Below the pieces are notes generated by a model. That model saw nothing but the letters and a program-made list of their open reading frames with translations. It ran no database searches and was not told the origin of the DNA. The position numbers and the translations under genes were made by a program. Below, piece by piece: positions 34,835 through 48,263 of a DNA stretch of 64,000 bases (its first letter is position 1; the number at the start of each line of letters is the position of its first letter). The DNA is from Miltoncostaea marina (lineage in GTDB: Bacteria; Actinomycetota; Thermoleophilia; Miltoncostaeales; Miltoncostaeaceae). The DNA lies in the NCBI RefSeq assembly GCF_018141525.1, contig NZ_CP064655.1, positions 1,488,001 to 1,552,000 on the forward strand, in the 5' to 3' direction.

Positions 34835-35401
34835 GTGAACCGCCCGCGCGTGATCATCGTGTCGGGCCCGTCCGGCGCCGGGAAGGGCACGCTGATCGCC
34901 GGCGTGCTGCCGCGCCTGTCGTGCCTCGAGGTCGCGATCTCCGCCACCACGCGGCGCATCCGGCCGGGGGAGCGCGACGGCGTCCACTACCACTTCCTCG
35001 ACCCGGACGAGTTCGAGCGCCGGGCGCGGGCGGGCGAGTTCCTGGAGCACGTGGTCTACGCCGGCAACCGCTACGGCACGCTGCGCTCCGAGATCGACCG
35101 CATCCTCGCCGCCGGCCGGGCGCCGATCGTCGAGATCGAGCTGGCCGGGGCGCGCGCCGTGCGCGAGAGCATCCCCGGCGCGGTGTCGGTGTTCATCAGC
35201 CCGCCGTCGCTCGAGGAGCTGCACGCGCGCCTCGCGCGGCGGGCCACCGACACCGCCGAGGAGATCGCCGCGCGCCTCGAGACCAGCCGCGTCGAGCTGG
35301 CGGCGCGCGACGAGTTCGACCACACGGTCGTCAACCGGGACATCCCGACGGCGATCGACGACCTGGAGGCCGTGGTGACCCGCGCGCTGTGCGATGGCTG
35401 A
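34835..35401 (+). CDS. gmk: Guanylate kinase
   Basis: 188 aa from GTG at 34835. P-loop SGPSGAGKGT (about 10-19), the GMP-binding ATTRRIRPGERDGVHYHF block and a GEFLEH segment are canonical. It phosphorylates GMP to GDP. The end overlaps coaBC by 8 bp; rpoZ, usually between these genes, is absent. Confidence 0.96.
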   Translation: MNRPRVIIVSGPSGAGKGTLIAGVLPRLSCLEVAISATTRRIRPGERDGVHYHFLDPDEFERRARAGEFLEHVVYAGNRYGTLRSEIDRILAAGRAPIVEIELAGARAVRESIPGAVSVFISPPSLEELHARLARRATDTAEEIAARLETSRVELAARDEFDHTVVNRDIPTAIDDLEAVVTRALCDG

Positions 35402-36584
35402 GGTCCTGCTCGGCGTCTCGGGCGGCATCGCCGCGTACAAGGCGATCGACGTGATGCGCATCCTGCAGCGGCGCGGTCACGCGGTGACGGTGGTGATGAC
35501 CCGCTCCGCGCAGCGGTTCGTGGGCCCGGCCACGTTCGCCGCGCTCTCGGGCCGCCCGGTCGGCACGGACATGTTCGGCGCGGAGCGCAGCCCCGGTTAC
35601 GGCCACCTCGACCTCGCCCGGCGCGCGGACCTGCTGCTCGTGGCCCCGGCGTCGGCGAACACGCTCGCCCACATGGCGGCGGGCATGGCCGGCGGGCTGC
35701 TGGGCGCGGTGCACCTGGCGTTCGACGGCCCGGTGCTCGTGGCCCCGGCCATGAACACGCGCATGTACCTGCACGCCGCCACCGCCGACAACCTGGCCCT
35801 GCTGCGCGACCGGGGCGTGGGGGTGGTGGAGCCGGGCACCGGCCTGCTGGCCGACGGCGACGTGGGCGTCGGCCGCCTCGCCGAGCCCGGCGACATCGCC
35901 GACGCCGTGGAGGCGCGCCTGGCCGGCGCCGGCACGCTGGCCGGGCGGCGGGTGGTGGTGAGCGCCGGCGGCACGCGGGAGCCGATCGACGCGGTCCGCT
36001 ACGTCGGCAACCGCTCCAGCGGGCGCATGGGCTGGGCGATCGCGGCGGCCGCCCGCCGCCGCGGCGCGGAGGTGACGGTGCTCGCCTCGAACGTCGAGCT
36101 GCCGCGCGAGCCGGGCGTGCGCTACGTGGAGGCGCCGACCGCCGCCGACCTCCACCGGGCGACCCTCGACGCCTTCGCGGGCTGCGACGTGCTCGTCATG
36201 GCCGCCGCCGTCGCGGACTTCCGCCCGGGCGCCTCGCGCGCCGGGAAGATCGACAAGTCGGCCCAGGGCTCGTTCGCCATCGAGCTGGAGCCGACGACCG
36301 ACATCCTCGGCGACCTCGCGCCGCGGCGGGCGCAGCAGGTGGTGGTGGGCTTCGCCGCCGAGCACGGGGCGGCGGGGCTCGAGCGGGCCCGCGCCAAGCG
36401 CGTGCGCAAGCGCCTCGACCTGATCGTGCACAACGACGTCTCGGTCGACGGCATCGGCTTCGGCAGCGCCCAGAACGAGATCACGATCATCGGCGCCGAC
36501 GGCGAGGAGACCCTCCCGCGCATGAGCAAGGAGGCCTGCGCCGAGCGCATCCTCGACGCGGTGGTGCCGCTGCTGCCGGCGTAG
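35394..36584 (+). CDS. coaBC: Phosphopantothenoylcysteine decarboxylase / phosphopantothenate-cysteine ligase
   Basis: 396 aa from ATG at 35394. N-terminal flavoprotein CoaC part: GVSGGIAAYKAID, the APASANTLAHMAAGMA loop and the PAMNTRMY substrate clamp. The C-terminal CoaB part starts near 180 (VSAGGTREPIDAVRYVGNRSSGRMG) with the HNDVS strand near its end. It performs two successive steps of coenzyme A synthesis. A hairpin follows. Confidence 0.95.
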   Translation: MAEVLLGVSGGIAAYKAIDVMRILQRRGHAVTVVMTRSAQRFVGPATFAALSGRPVGTDMFGAERSPGYGHLDLARRADLLLVAPASANTLAHMAAGMAGGLLGAVHLAFDGPVLVAPAMNTRMYLHAATADNLALLRDRGVGVVEPGTGLLADGDVGVGRLAEPGDIADAVEARLAGAGTLAGRRVVVSAGGTREPIDAVRYVGNRSSGRMGWAIAAAARRRGAEVTVLASNVELPREPGVRYVEAPTAADLHRATLDAFAGCDVLVMAAAVADFRPGASRAGKIDKSAQGSFAIELEPTTDILGDLAPRRAQQVVVGFAAEHGAAGLERARAKRVRKRLDLIVHNDVSVDGIGFGSAQNEITIIGADGEETLPRMSKEACAERILDAVVPLLPA

Positions 36585-36611
36585 GGGCGCGCCGGGCCGG
36601 CGGGCGCGCCC
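36585..36611 (+). terminator. Hairpin after coaBC
   Basis: GGGCGCGCC (36585-36593) pairs with GGCGCGCCC (36603-36611) across a 9-nt loop immediately after the coaBC stop. No T-tract, as at other hairpins in this genome. Confidence 0.6.
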
Positions 36612-36659
36612 GCGGCCGTCCGCCGGGCTCCGCCCCGGGCCCGTCGCCCGCCGCGGGCG

Positions 36660-37641
<982 letters not shown>

Positions 37642-37645
<4 letters not shown>

Positions 37646-38814
37646 CCGCCGGCCCCTCCGGGCGGGCGCTCGGCCTGGCCGGGGCCGGCGCGGCGGCGAT
37701 CCTCGCCAGCCGCGGCTTCGGCACGGGGCCGCTGGCGACCCTCGGCGCCGGCATGCTCGCCCTGCCGCTGCTGGTGACGGCGCTCGTCTGGTCCGCCGCG
37801 CGCGGGCTCCGCCTGCGCCGCTCGGTCGAGCCCGCGCGCGCCCGCGCCGGCGAGCCGGTGGTGGTGCGCCTGGCGCTCGGCGGCTGGCCGGTGCGCCTGG
37901 GGCTCGACCGGCTGCTGGAGACGGGGCTCGATCCCGGGATCGGCGCCGCGGGCGGCCGGCGCGCGCCCGTCCCCCTGGGCCGGGGCGCCTGGCGGGTGCG
38001 CGGCGCGCGCGGCGACCACCGCCTGCCGGCCGCGCGCGTCCGGGTGCGCGACCCGTTCGGCCTCGCGCGCGGGGAGCGCTCGGCCGGGGAGGGGACGCCC
38101 CTGCTGGTGGTGCCGGCGGCGCCGGCGCTGGGGGGCGCCGCCGGCGGGGCCCGGGCGGCGGGCGGGGCGGGGCGCCGCCGCGCCCCGCTGGCCGGCTTCG
38201 GCGAGCTCGACCGGGTGCGCGACTACCGGGAGGGCGACCCCCTGTCGCTGGTCCACTGGGGCCAGACCGCCAAGCGCGGGCGCCTCCAGACCAAGGAGCT
38301 CCACGCACCGGAGGCCGCGCCGCGGGCCGGGCTGGTGCTGCTGGACGGCGCGGCGCCTGCCGGGGAGGCCTTCGAGACGGCGGTGGTCGCCGCCGCCGCC
38401 CTCTGCCGGCACCTCGACGCCCGCCGCGACCCCTTCGCGCTCGTCCACACGGGCGCCGCGCCGGTGCGGCTGCCGGCCGGGCGCGCGACCTGGCCCGTCG
38501 CGGAGGTGGCCCTGGCGCGCGTGGCGCCCGGCGGGGAGCGCCCCGTCGCGGTGGCCCTGGCCGCGGAGACCGGCGGGCCGGACGCGCCGGCGGCGGCGGC
38601 GGTCGTGACCGCGGGGGCCGCCCCCGGGCTCGCTGCGGCCGTGGCGCGCGCCCGGGCGCGCGGCGTGGGCGTGCTCGCGGTGCTGGTGGGCCCGGCCGCC
38701 GCCGCGGCCGACGAGCTCGCCGCCGCCGGCGCCGAGGTGGTCGTGGTGCACGGCCGCGACGACGTGGCCCGCGCGCTCGGCGCCGGCCGGGGGGCCGCCG
38801 GCCGTGCCGCCTAG
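37642..38814 (+). CDS. DUF58 (MoxR-associated, VWA-like) membrane protein
   Basis: 390 aa from GTG at 37642 (GTGA overlap). Two N-terminal membrane helices are followed by a beta region and the DUF58 core motif GFGELDRVRDYREGDPLSLVHW, then KRGRLQTKEL, then a VWA-like fold without a full MIDAS motif. It is the standard partner of MoxR and TgpA proteins in a complex of unknown function at the membrane. Confidence 0.88.
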
Positions 38815-41155
38815 CGCCCGCGCCGGGTCGGCCGCCGCCGCGGCGGTGGCGGCCGCCGTGCTGGGCGTCGCCTGGGCGGGGCTGTACCGCGGCGTGGGCG
38901 CCGGGCACCTCGTCGCGCTCTGCGCCGCGGCGGCCCTGCCGGCGTTCGCCTCGCTGCTGCCGCGCCGCCGGGCGGCGGCGGTCGCGGCCGCCGCCGCCGT
39001 GGCGGCGCTGGTCGTGCCGGCCATGGCGGCCCGCGTGTCGCCCTGGGGCCTGCTGACCTTCGACGCCGCGGCCTGGCGGCCGCTGCGCGGCCTGCTGCCC
39101 GACGGCCTGGCCGAGGGCTGGCGCTCCGGCCTGCCGGTCGAGCCCGCCGCGACCCCGGCGCTCGTCGCGCTGCTCGACGTGGGGCTCGCCGTGCTGGTGG
39201 CCGTCGCCACGTGGCAGATCCTGGCCCGGCGGCGGCCGGTGGCCGGGCTCGTGGCCGTCGGGGTCGGCCTCGCCTACCGCTGGACCGTGGAGCCGCCGGC
39301 CTCCGGCACCGCGACGGGGGCCCTGGCGCTGGCCGCGCTGACGGCGGTGCTCGCGCTGGCGGGCGCTGACGACGCGCCGGCGGGCGGCGCGCTGCGGCGG
39401 GCCGGCGGGGCGCTCGCGATCGGCGGGGCGGCGGTGGCGCTCGCCGCCGGGCTCGGGGCCGGCCCCGCGGCCGCCGGCGACGGGTGGTGGGCCTGGCGCG
39501 ACTGGGAGGTCGGCGCGCGCGCGGAGGCCGGCGCGAGCGGATTCGACCTGCGCCAGTCCTACGGCCGGCTCGACTGGCCCGAGACGCCGCGGGTCGCGAT
39601 GACGGTCGACGCCGACCGTCCCCGGCCGCTGCGCGCCGTGGGGCTCGACGAGTTCGACGGCGTCGCGTTCTCGATCGCCGATCCGTCCACCTCGCGTCCG
39701 CTCGCCTCGGGCCCCGGCCTGATCAGCGTCGACGACCACGAGGCGCCCGGCGACGAGCGCGACCACGCCACCCAGCGGGTCACGCTCGTCGGGCTGCGCA
39801 CCGCGGTGCTGCCCGTGTCGGGCCACCCGCGGTGGATCGCCGGCGACTTCGAGGGCACGGCCGACACGATCGGCGACGCCGTGCGCCTCGCCTCGCCGGT
39901 CGGCCCGGGCGCGCGCTACACCGTCCGCACCCGCGTCGCGCGGCCGACGCCGTCGGCGCTCGGCGAGGCCGGCTACGCGGGCGCCGGCGCGCCGGAGGGC
40001 GCCACCGGCCTGCGCGGCGCGCCCTGGATGCGCGAGGTGCGGGTGCCGCTCTGGGGCCCCGGGGGCCCGGCGCGGGGCGTCGGCGGCCTCGGCGACCTGG
40101 AGCGCATCCGCGCGCTCGCGCTCGAGGTCGCCGGCGACGCGCCGTCGCCGTACGCGGCCGTCAACCGCCTGGAGTCGTTCCTGCGGCGCGGAGGCTTCCG
40201 CTACGACGAGCGCCCGCCCAGCCCGCGCGACCTGGCGGCCGACGCGTACGGCGGCGCGGTCCGGAACCCCCCGCCGCTGCAGGAGTTCCTGTTCGGCAGC
40301 CGGCGCGGCTATTGCCAGCACTTCGCCGGCGCGATGGGCGTGATGCTGCGCTCGCTCGGCATCCCGGCCCGGGTGGCGGTGGGCTACACCGGCGGGCGCT
40401 GGGATCCCGGCGAGGAGCGCTACGTGGTGCTCGACCGCGACGCCCACTCGTGGGTGGAGGTCTGGTTCCCGGGCCACGGCTGGCTGGCGTTCGACCCCAC
40501 GCCGGGGCGCTCGTCGGCGAACCCTGCGTCGGTGTCGTCGCCGGACTACTCGCCGACCCCGATCGACGTCGACCTGGGCGGCATCGCCGAGACCGCCGTG
40601 GCGCCGCCGGCGGCGGACGAAGAGGACGGGTCGCCGGCGACCGCCGCCGCGCCGCAGGAGGACGCGGCGGGCGACGCCGGGGACGCCGCTGCGCCCGACG
40701 CGGCGGCCGCGCCGGCGGGCGGGGGCGGCGGGCCCTCGCCGTGGTGGTGGGCCGTCGCGGGCGCGGGGGCGCTCGGGCTGGCGCCGGCGGCCGCGCGCGG
40801 CGCCCGCCGCGCCGCCGCGCGCCGGCGCGGCGGCGAGCGCGAGCGCGTGGTGGCGGCGGCCCTGGACCTGGAGGCGGCCATCGCGCCGCTCGGGTGGGCG
40901 CCGTCGCCGGCGGCCGCCCCGAGCGAGCGCGCCGCGGCGATCCGGGCGGCCTCGGGCGTCGACCCGTCCGCCCTCTACCGGCGGGCCGCCGTCGCGCGGT
41001 TCGGCCCCGAGCCCCCGCCCGCGGGGGCGGGGGCCGCCGCGTGGCGCGAGGCGGCGCGCCTGCGGCGCGCCATCCGCCGGCGCGCGCCGCTGCGTGCGCG
41101 GCTGCTCGCCGTCGCGGGGCTCCGTCGGCACGGGCGCGCTACGGTGACCCGGTGA
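38804..41155 (+). CDS. TgpA-type membrane transglutaminase-like protein
   Basis: 783 aa from GTG at 38804, overlapping DUF58 by 11 bp. About six N-terminal membrane helices, a long extracytoplasmic region, then a transglutaminase-like core with catalytic Cys504 (RRGYCQHFAGA), His548 (DRDAHSWVEV) and Asp564 (FDPTPG). A Pro/Ala-rich linker, one more membrane helix (about 645-665) and a cytoplasmic DUF4129-like tail follow. It should modify or cleave proteins outside the membrane. It completes the MoxR-DUF58-TgpA module. Confidence 0.9.
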   Translation: MPPSARAGSAAAAAVAAAVLGVAWAGLYRGVGAGHLVALCAAAALPAFASLLPRRRAAAVAAAAAVAALVVPAMAARVSPWGLLTFDAAAWRPLRGLLPDGLAEGWRSGLPVEPAATPALVALLDVGLAVLVAVATWQILARRRPVAGLVAVGVGLAYRWTVEPPASGTATGALALAALTAVLALAGADDAPAGGALRRAGGALAIGGAAVALAAGLGAGPAAAGDGWWAWRDWEVGARAEAGASGFDLRQSYGRLDWPETPRVAMTVDADRPRPLRAVGLDEFDGVAFSIADPSTSRPLASGPGLISVDDHEAPGDERDHATQRVTLVGLRTAVLPVSGHPRWIAGDFEGTADTIGDAVRLASPVGPGARYTVRTRVARPTPSALGEAGYAGAGAPEGATGLRGAPWMREVRVPLWGPGGPARGVGGLGDLERIRALALEVAGDAPSPYAAVNRLESFLRRGGFRYDERPPSPRDLAADAYGGAVRNPPPLQEFLFGSRRGYCQHFAGAMGVMLRSLGIPARVAVGYTGGRWDPGEERYVVLDRDAHSWVEVWFPGHGWLAFDPTPGRSSANPASVSSPDYSPTPIDVDLGGIAETAVAPPAADEEDGSPATAAAPQEDAAGDAGDAAAPDAAAAPAGGGGGPSPWWWAVAGAGALGLAPAAARGARRAAARRRGGERERVVAAALDLEAAIAPLGWAPSPAAAPSERAAAIRAASGVDPSALYRRAAVARFGPEPPPAGAGAAAWREAARLRRAIRRRAPLRARLLAVAGLRRHGRATVTR
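41140..41145 (+). promoter_or_regulatory. Candidate internal -10 TACGGT before TPR gene
   Basis: TACGGT lies 6 nt before the GTG at 41152, inside the end of the transglutaminase gene. It could give the TPR gene its own leaderless transcript. Confidence 0.4.
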
Positions 41156-41505
41156 ACGGCGGCAGCGAGGCCTACGAGGCGTTCTGCAACGGCCGGTGGC
41201 TGCTGGAGGTGCGGGAGTTCCGGCAGGCGGCCGTGGCCCTCGAGCGCGCGAAGGCGCTCGAGCCGGACAAGGCCTCGATCAGGGAGGCGCTCGGCCGCGC
41301 CTACCTGGCCGCGCGCAGCTACCGGCGCGCGGCCGAGGAGTTCGGCGTCGCCGTGGAGCTGCACCCCACCGACGGCTACGCCCACTACGGGCTGGCGCGC
41401 TCGCTGTCGCGGCTGGGCGACCCCGCCGCGAAGCGCCACTACCGGCTGGCCCGCCTGTTCGGCACCGGGCTCGACGAGCCCTCGGGGCCGCCGCCGGCCG
41501 GCTAG
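41152..41505 (+). CDS. TPR-repeat protein
   Basis: 117 aa from GTG at 41152 (GTGA overlap with the upstream stop). Two to three tetratricopeptide units are visible (AFCNGRWLLEVREFRQAAVALERAKALEP, then SIREALGRAYLAARSYRRAAEEFGVAVELHP, then YAHYGLARSLSRLG). It is a protein-interaction adaptor, likely working with the MoxR-DUF58-TgpA module. It overlaps the convergent YbjN-like gene by 4 bp. Confidence 0.85.
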   Translation: MNGGSEAYEAFCNGRWLLEVREFRQAAVALERAKALEPDKASIREALGRAYLAARSYRRAAEEFGVAVELHPTDGYAHYGLARSLSRLGDPAAKRHYRLARLFGTGLDEPSGPPPAG

Positions 41506-41942
41506 TCGGTCCCCGCGCCGGGGGGCGGCCGGAACTCCGTGCCCTCGGGCACGTCGAAGCCGGTGCGCACGATGCTCTCGTAGGTCTCGTCCACCAGGGC
41601 CGAGAGGGCGCCGAGCAGCCCGTCGAGCAGGTCGCCGTCGAGCGCCGCCAGCGGCGCGTCGGCCAGCGCGTGGACGTCGCCGACGGCGTCGATCGCGAAG
41701 CGCCAGTGTCGCGTGGCGAGGTTCTTCTGCAGCAGCCGCCGGTAGACGTCCTCGTGGGCCCGGTCCGGGCCGCGCATGATGAAGGCCTGCATGGAGAGCG
41801 TGCGCTCGCGGGCCCGCAGCAGCACGCCGACCGCGCCGCGCTTGCTGCAGGGCACCTGCACCGCCCACTCGCGCGGGCCGCGCCGCTCGGCGTCGAGGCC
41901 GATCTCGGCGAGGTGCCCCGCGATGGCGTCCGCCCCGGTCAC
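41502..41942 (-). CDS. YbjN-like / sensory chaperone-fold protein
   Basis: 146 aa from GTG at 41942, with TAGCAT 6 nt upstream. The pattern of REWAVQVPCSKRGAVGVLLRARERTLSMQAFI followed by a DVYRRLLQKNLATRHWRFAID helix/strand matches YbjN-domain proteins, whose fold resembles type III secretion chaperones. Such genes are common in Actinobacteria, often near phosphoglycerate mutases. Function is not established. Confidence 0.75.
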   Translation of the reverse strand: MTGADAIAGHLAEIGLDAERRGPREWAVQVPCSKRGAVGVLLRARERTLSMQAFIMRGPDRAHEDVYRRLLQKNLATRHWRFAIDAVGDVHALADAPLAALDGDLLDGLLGALSALVDETYESIVRTGFDVPEGTEFRPPPGAGTD

Positions 41943-41948
41943 GCCGCG

Positions 41949-41975
41949 ATGCTACCCGCGCGGCGCGCGTACGAT
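41949..41975. promoter_or_regulatory. Back-to-back divergent -10 pair
   Basis: Minus-strand TAGCAT (41949-41954, 6 nt before the 41942 start) and plus-strand TACGAT (41970-41975, 6 nt before the dtd start at 41982) are separated by 15 bp, so each -10 lies where the other promoter would have its -35. Confidence 0.5.
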
Positions 41976-41981
41976 CGGCCG

Positions 41982-42467
41982 GTGCGCGTGGTGCTGCAGC
42001 GGGTGCGGTGGGCCCGGGTGGAGGTCGGCGGGGAGGAGGTCGGGGCGATCGGCGCCGGCCTGCTCGCGCTGGTCGGGGTGGCGGAGGGCGACGGGCCGGA
42101 CGACGCCCGCCGGCTCGCCGCCAAGACGGTGCGGCTGCGGCTGTTCGGCGACGGCGACCGGCCCTTCGACCGCGCCCTCGCCGACCTCCCCGGGGGCGCG
42201 CTGCTGTGCGTGAGCCAGTTCACGCTGCTGGGCGACGTGCGCCGCGGCAACCGCCCGTCGTGGTCGCGCGCCGCCGCCCCGGAGGTGGCGGCGCCGCTGG
42301 TGGAGGCGTACGCCGCCGCGGTCGCCGGCCACGGCGTGCCGGTGGCGCGCGGCCGCTTCGGGGCGGCGATGGCGGTGAGCCTGGAGAACGACGGCCCGGT
42401 CACGCTGGTGCTCGACAGCGCCGGGCTCGCGGCGCCCCGGCGGGCCGCTCCGGGGCCCGCCGCGTAG
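41982..42467 (+). CDS. dtd: D-aminoacyl-tRNA deacylase
   Basis: 161 aa from GTG at 41982. The DTD signatures are present: LQRVRWARV near the N-terminus, SQFTLLGD (about 82-89) and NDGPVT (about 138-143, with the usual GP cis-dipeptide). It removes D-amino acids from mischarged tRNAs. It is expressed from its own leaderless-type promoter and lies just before the rimP leader. Confidence 0.95.
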   Translation: MRVVLQRVRWARVEVGGEEVGAIGAGLLALVGVAEGDGPDDARRLAAKTVRLRLFGDGDRPFDRALADLPGGALLCVSQFTLLGDVRRGNRPSWSRAAAPEVAAPLVEAYAAAVAGHGVPVARGRFGAAMAVSLENDGPVTLVLDSAGLAAPRRAAPGPAA

Positions 42468-42490
42468 CGCTCCCGCGCCGTCCGGAGTGC

Positions 42491-42496
42491 TATCGT
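42491..42496 (+). promoter_or_regulatory. Candidate -10 TATCGT of the rimP-nusA-infB operon
   Basis: TATCGT about 95 nt before the rimP start. Transcription would begin near 42502-42504, placing the leader ORF and terminator inside the mRNA. No strong -35 is visible. Confidence 0.5.
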
Positions 42497-42518
42497 CATG
42501 TGCTCCGCGAGGGATTCT

Positions 42519-42545
42519 GTGACGGTGGCGACGGGAGGTGGGTGA
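42519..42545 (+). CDS. Possible 8-codon leader ORF overlapping the rimP leader terminator
   Basis: GTG at 42519 with GAGG at 42509-42512 (6 nt spacing) encodes VTVATGGG and stops at TGA 42543-42545, whose first base closes the left arm of the terminator hairpin and whose remainder is in its loop. A ribosome finishing this ORF would cover the left arm (42536-42543) and prevent the hairpin. Confidence 0.4.
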   Translation: MTVATGGG

Positions 42546-42561
42546 CGAACCCACCTTTTTT
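42536..42561 (+). terminator. Intrinsic terminator in the rimP leader
   Basis: AGGTGGGT (42536-42543) pairs perfectly with ACCCACCT (42549-42556) across a 5-nt loop and is followed by six Ts (42556-42561). It is the only textbook T-tract terminator I see in the window, and it lies between the promoter and rimP rather than at an operon end. Confidence 0.85.
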
Positions 42562-42590
42562 GTGCGCGACGTGGTCGAGGGAGGCGCATC

Positions 42591-43031
42591 GTGAAGGCGG
42601 GCGACATCGAGCGACGGGTGGAGGCGGCGCTGGCCGACGCCATGCCCGCGGTCGACCTGCTCGACTTCACCGTGCTGCCCGCGCAGGGCGGGATGATGCG
42701 CCTGGTCGTGGACCATCCCGACGGCGTCGACCACGACCTGTGCGCGGCGGTGACGGCGGCGCTCGACGACGCGGGGCTGCTCGAGGACTACGGCGCCGAG
42801 GTCTGGTCGCCGGGCCCCGAGCCGCCGCTGCGCCGGCCGGAGCACTTCCGGCGCGCGGTGGGCCGGCGGGTGCGCGTGCGCGCCGAGATCGACGGCGACG
42901 CCCGCACGGTCACGGGGACCCTGGTGGACGCGGGCGAGCAGGCGGTCCGCGTGCGCGCCGCCGAGGGGGAGGTGGAGATCCCGCTGGACCGGGTTCGCCG
43001 CGCCAACGCGCTCGAGGAGGCGGAGGCGTGA
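42591..43031 (+). CDS. rimP: Ribosome maturation factor RimP
   Basis: 146 aa from GTG at 42591 with GGGAGG 42579-42584. The N-terminal MRLVVDHPDGVDHDLCAAVTAALDD block and the EVWSPGPEPPLRRPEHFRRAVGRRVRV block match RimP (long arm with the SPG turn). It helps assemble the 30S subunit. Head of the nusA-infB operon behind the leader terminator. Confidence 0.93.
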   Translation: MKAGDIERRVEAALADAMPAVDLLDFTVLPAQGGMMRLVVDHPDGVDHDLCAAVTAALDDAGLLEDYGAEVWSPGPEPPLRRPEHFRRAVGRRVRVRAEIDGDARTVTGTLVDAGEQAVRVRAAEGEVEIPLDRVRRANALEEAEA

Positions 43032-43110
43032 CGACGAGGGTGTGCCGGGTGGTTGTGGCGGGCCGGGCGTGCGAGCCCGGCGCCGGTCAGTTCGTCTGGG
43101 GGGACGTGGC

Positions 43111-44478
<1,368 letters not shown>

Positions 44479-44503
44479 GGATCTGACGCATCGCGCCCGG
44501 CAC

Positions 44504-44761
44504 GTGCCGGAGCGCCGCTGCCTCGGCTGCGGGCTCCGGACGGCGAAGGCGTCGCTGGCCCGGTTCGCGGCCGTCCCCGACGGGACGGCCCATCGCCTGG
44601 TCCGCGACGACCGCGCGCGGCTCGGCGGCCGCGGGCTCTACACGTGCCCGAGCCGCGAGTGCTTCACCCGGGCGGCCGAGCGGCGCGCGTTCGGGCGGGG
44701 GGCGCGGATCCGCGGTGAGCTGAGGATCGATCCGGAGCTGGGCGCCGAGTTCGGCAGGTAG
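44504..44761 (+). CDS. ylxR: YlxR-family nucleic-acid-binding protein
   Basis: 85 aa from GTG at 44504, or 92 aa from CTG at 44483, which has a better placed AGGGGG. It starts PERRCLGCGLR, continues with GRGLYTCPSRECF and ends with an AAERRAFGRGAR helix: the DUF448/YlxR fold normally found between nusA and infB. Members bind RNA and have been linked to RNase P modulation and gene regulation. Confidence 0.9.
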   Translation: MPERRCLGCGLRTAKASLARFAAVPDGTAHRLVRDDRARLGGRGLYTCPSRECFTRAAERRAFGRGARIRGELRIDPELGAEFGR

Positions 44762-44781
44762 GAGGACCATTGGGGGACGTG

Positions 44782-47562
<2,781 letters not shown>

Positions 47563-47574
47563 GCGCCCGTCGCC

Positions 47575-47898
47575 ATGGGCTGCGGCTTCGTGGGCATCCT
47601 GACCGTCGACCTGCACCTGCCGGAGGGCTCCTCGCTGAAGGGTAAGCGCAAGGAGCTCCTCCGGCTGAAGCACGCCCTGGTGCGGCGGTTCGCCTGCGCC
47701 GTGGCGGAGGTCGACCACCACGAGCTGTGGCAGCGCGCCCGGCTGACCCTGGCCCTCGTGGGCCGCGAGGCGGGCGAGACGGAGGAGCGGCTGGCCGACG
47801 CGGCCCGCTGGCTGCACGCCGACGAGGCCTTCCTGGTGGTCGGCTCGGCGCACGAGCTGGTGGCCGTCGAGCCCGACGGCGCGGAGGCCTGGACCTGA
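47575..47898 (+). CDS. YlxP-like DUF503 protein
   Basis: 107 aa from ATG at 47575. The pattern [35 protein letters not shown] with [22 protein letters not shown] is the DUF503/YlxP fold, typically encoded between infB and rbfA. It is a small cytosolic alpha/beta protein of unresolved role, probably linked to translation. It overlaps rbfA by one base. Confidence 0.9.
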   Translation: MGCGFVGILTVDLHLPEGSSLKGKRKELLRLKHALVRRFACAVAEVDHHELWQRARLTLALVGREAGETEERLADAARWLHADEAFLVVGSAHELVAVEPDGAEAWT

Positions 47899-48263
47899 TG
47901 GCCCGCCGCCCGCGCAGCACGCGGATGCGCCGCGTCGACACGGCGCTGCGCCAGGTGCTCGCCGAGGCGGTGGGCCGGGAGCTGTCCGACCCGCGCCTCG
48001 GGTTCGTGACGATCACGCACGTCGAGGCGACCCAGGACGTGCGCGAGGCGAAGGTCTGGTTCACCACGCTGGAGGAGTCCGAGCGCGAGGCGAGCCAGGA
48101 GGCGCTCGAGTCGGCGCGCGGGGTCCTGCAGGCGCGCCTGGCCCGCGAGCTGCGCTCGCGGCACACGCCCCAGCTGACGTTCCACTACGACAGCTCCCAA
48201 CAGGACGCGGTGGCGCTGACGCGCCTCATCGACGAGGTCACGAGGCCCGAGGAGGGTGCATGA
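47898..48263 (+). CDS. rbfA: Ribosome-binding factor A
   Basis: 121 aa from ATG at 47898. Canonical KH-type RbfA sequence: TRMRRVDTALRQVLAEAV, ELSDPRLGFVTITHVEATQDVREAKVWF and a C-terminal TPQLTFHYD strand. It matures the 30S subunit in the cold-shock/assembly pathway, alongside RimP in the same operon. Overlaps the next gene by 4 bp (ATGA). Confidence 0.94.
   Translation: MARRPRSTRMRRVDTALRQVLAEAVGRELSDPRLGFVTITHVEATQDVREAKVWFTTLEESEREASQEALESARGVLQARLARELRSRHTPQLTFHYDSSQQDAVALTRLIDEVTRPEEGA

Noticed and set aside
42498-42545. 15-codon leader ORF starting at ATG 42498
   Set aside because: The ATG is one base after the -10 hexamer TATCGT, so it would lie upstream of the expected transcription start; the in-frame GTG at 42519 with a ribosome site is preferred.
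44770-44781. TTG 44770 as the IF2 start
   Set aside because: Possible, but the family usually begins with the KKxRxYELAKE-type sequence that follows ATG 44782 directly.
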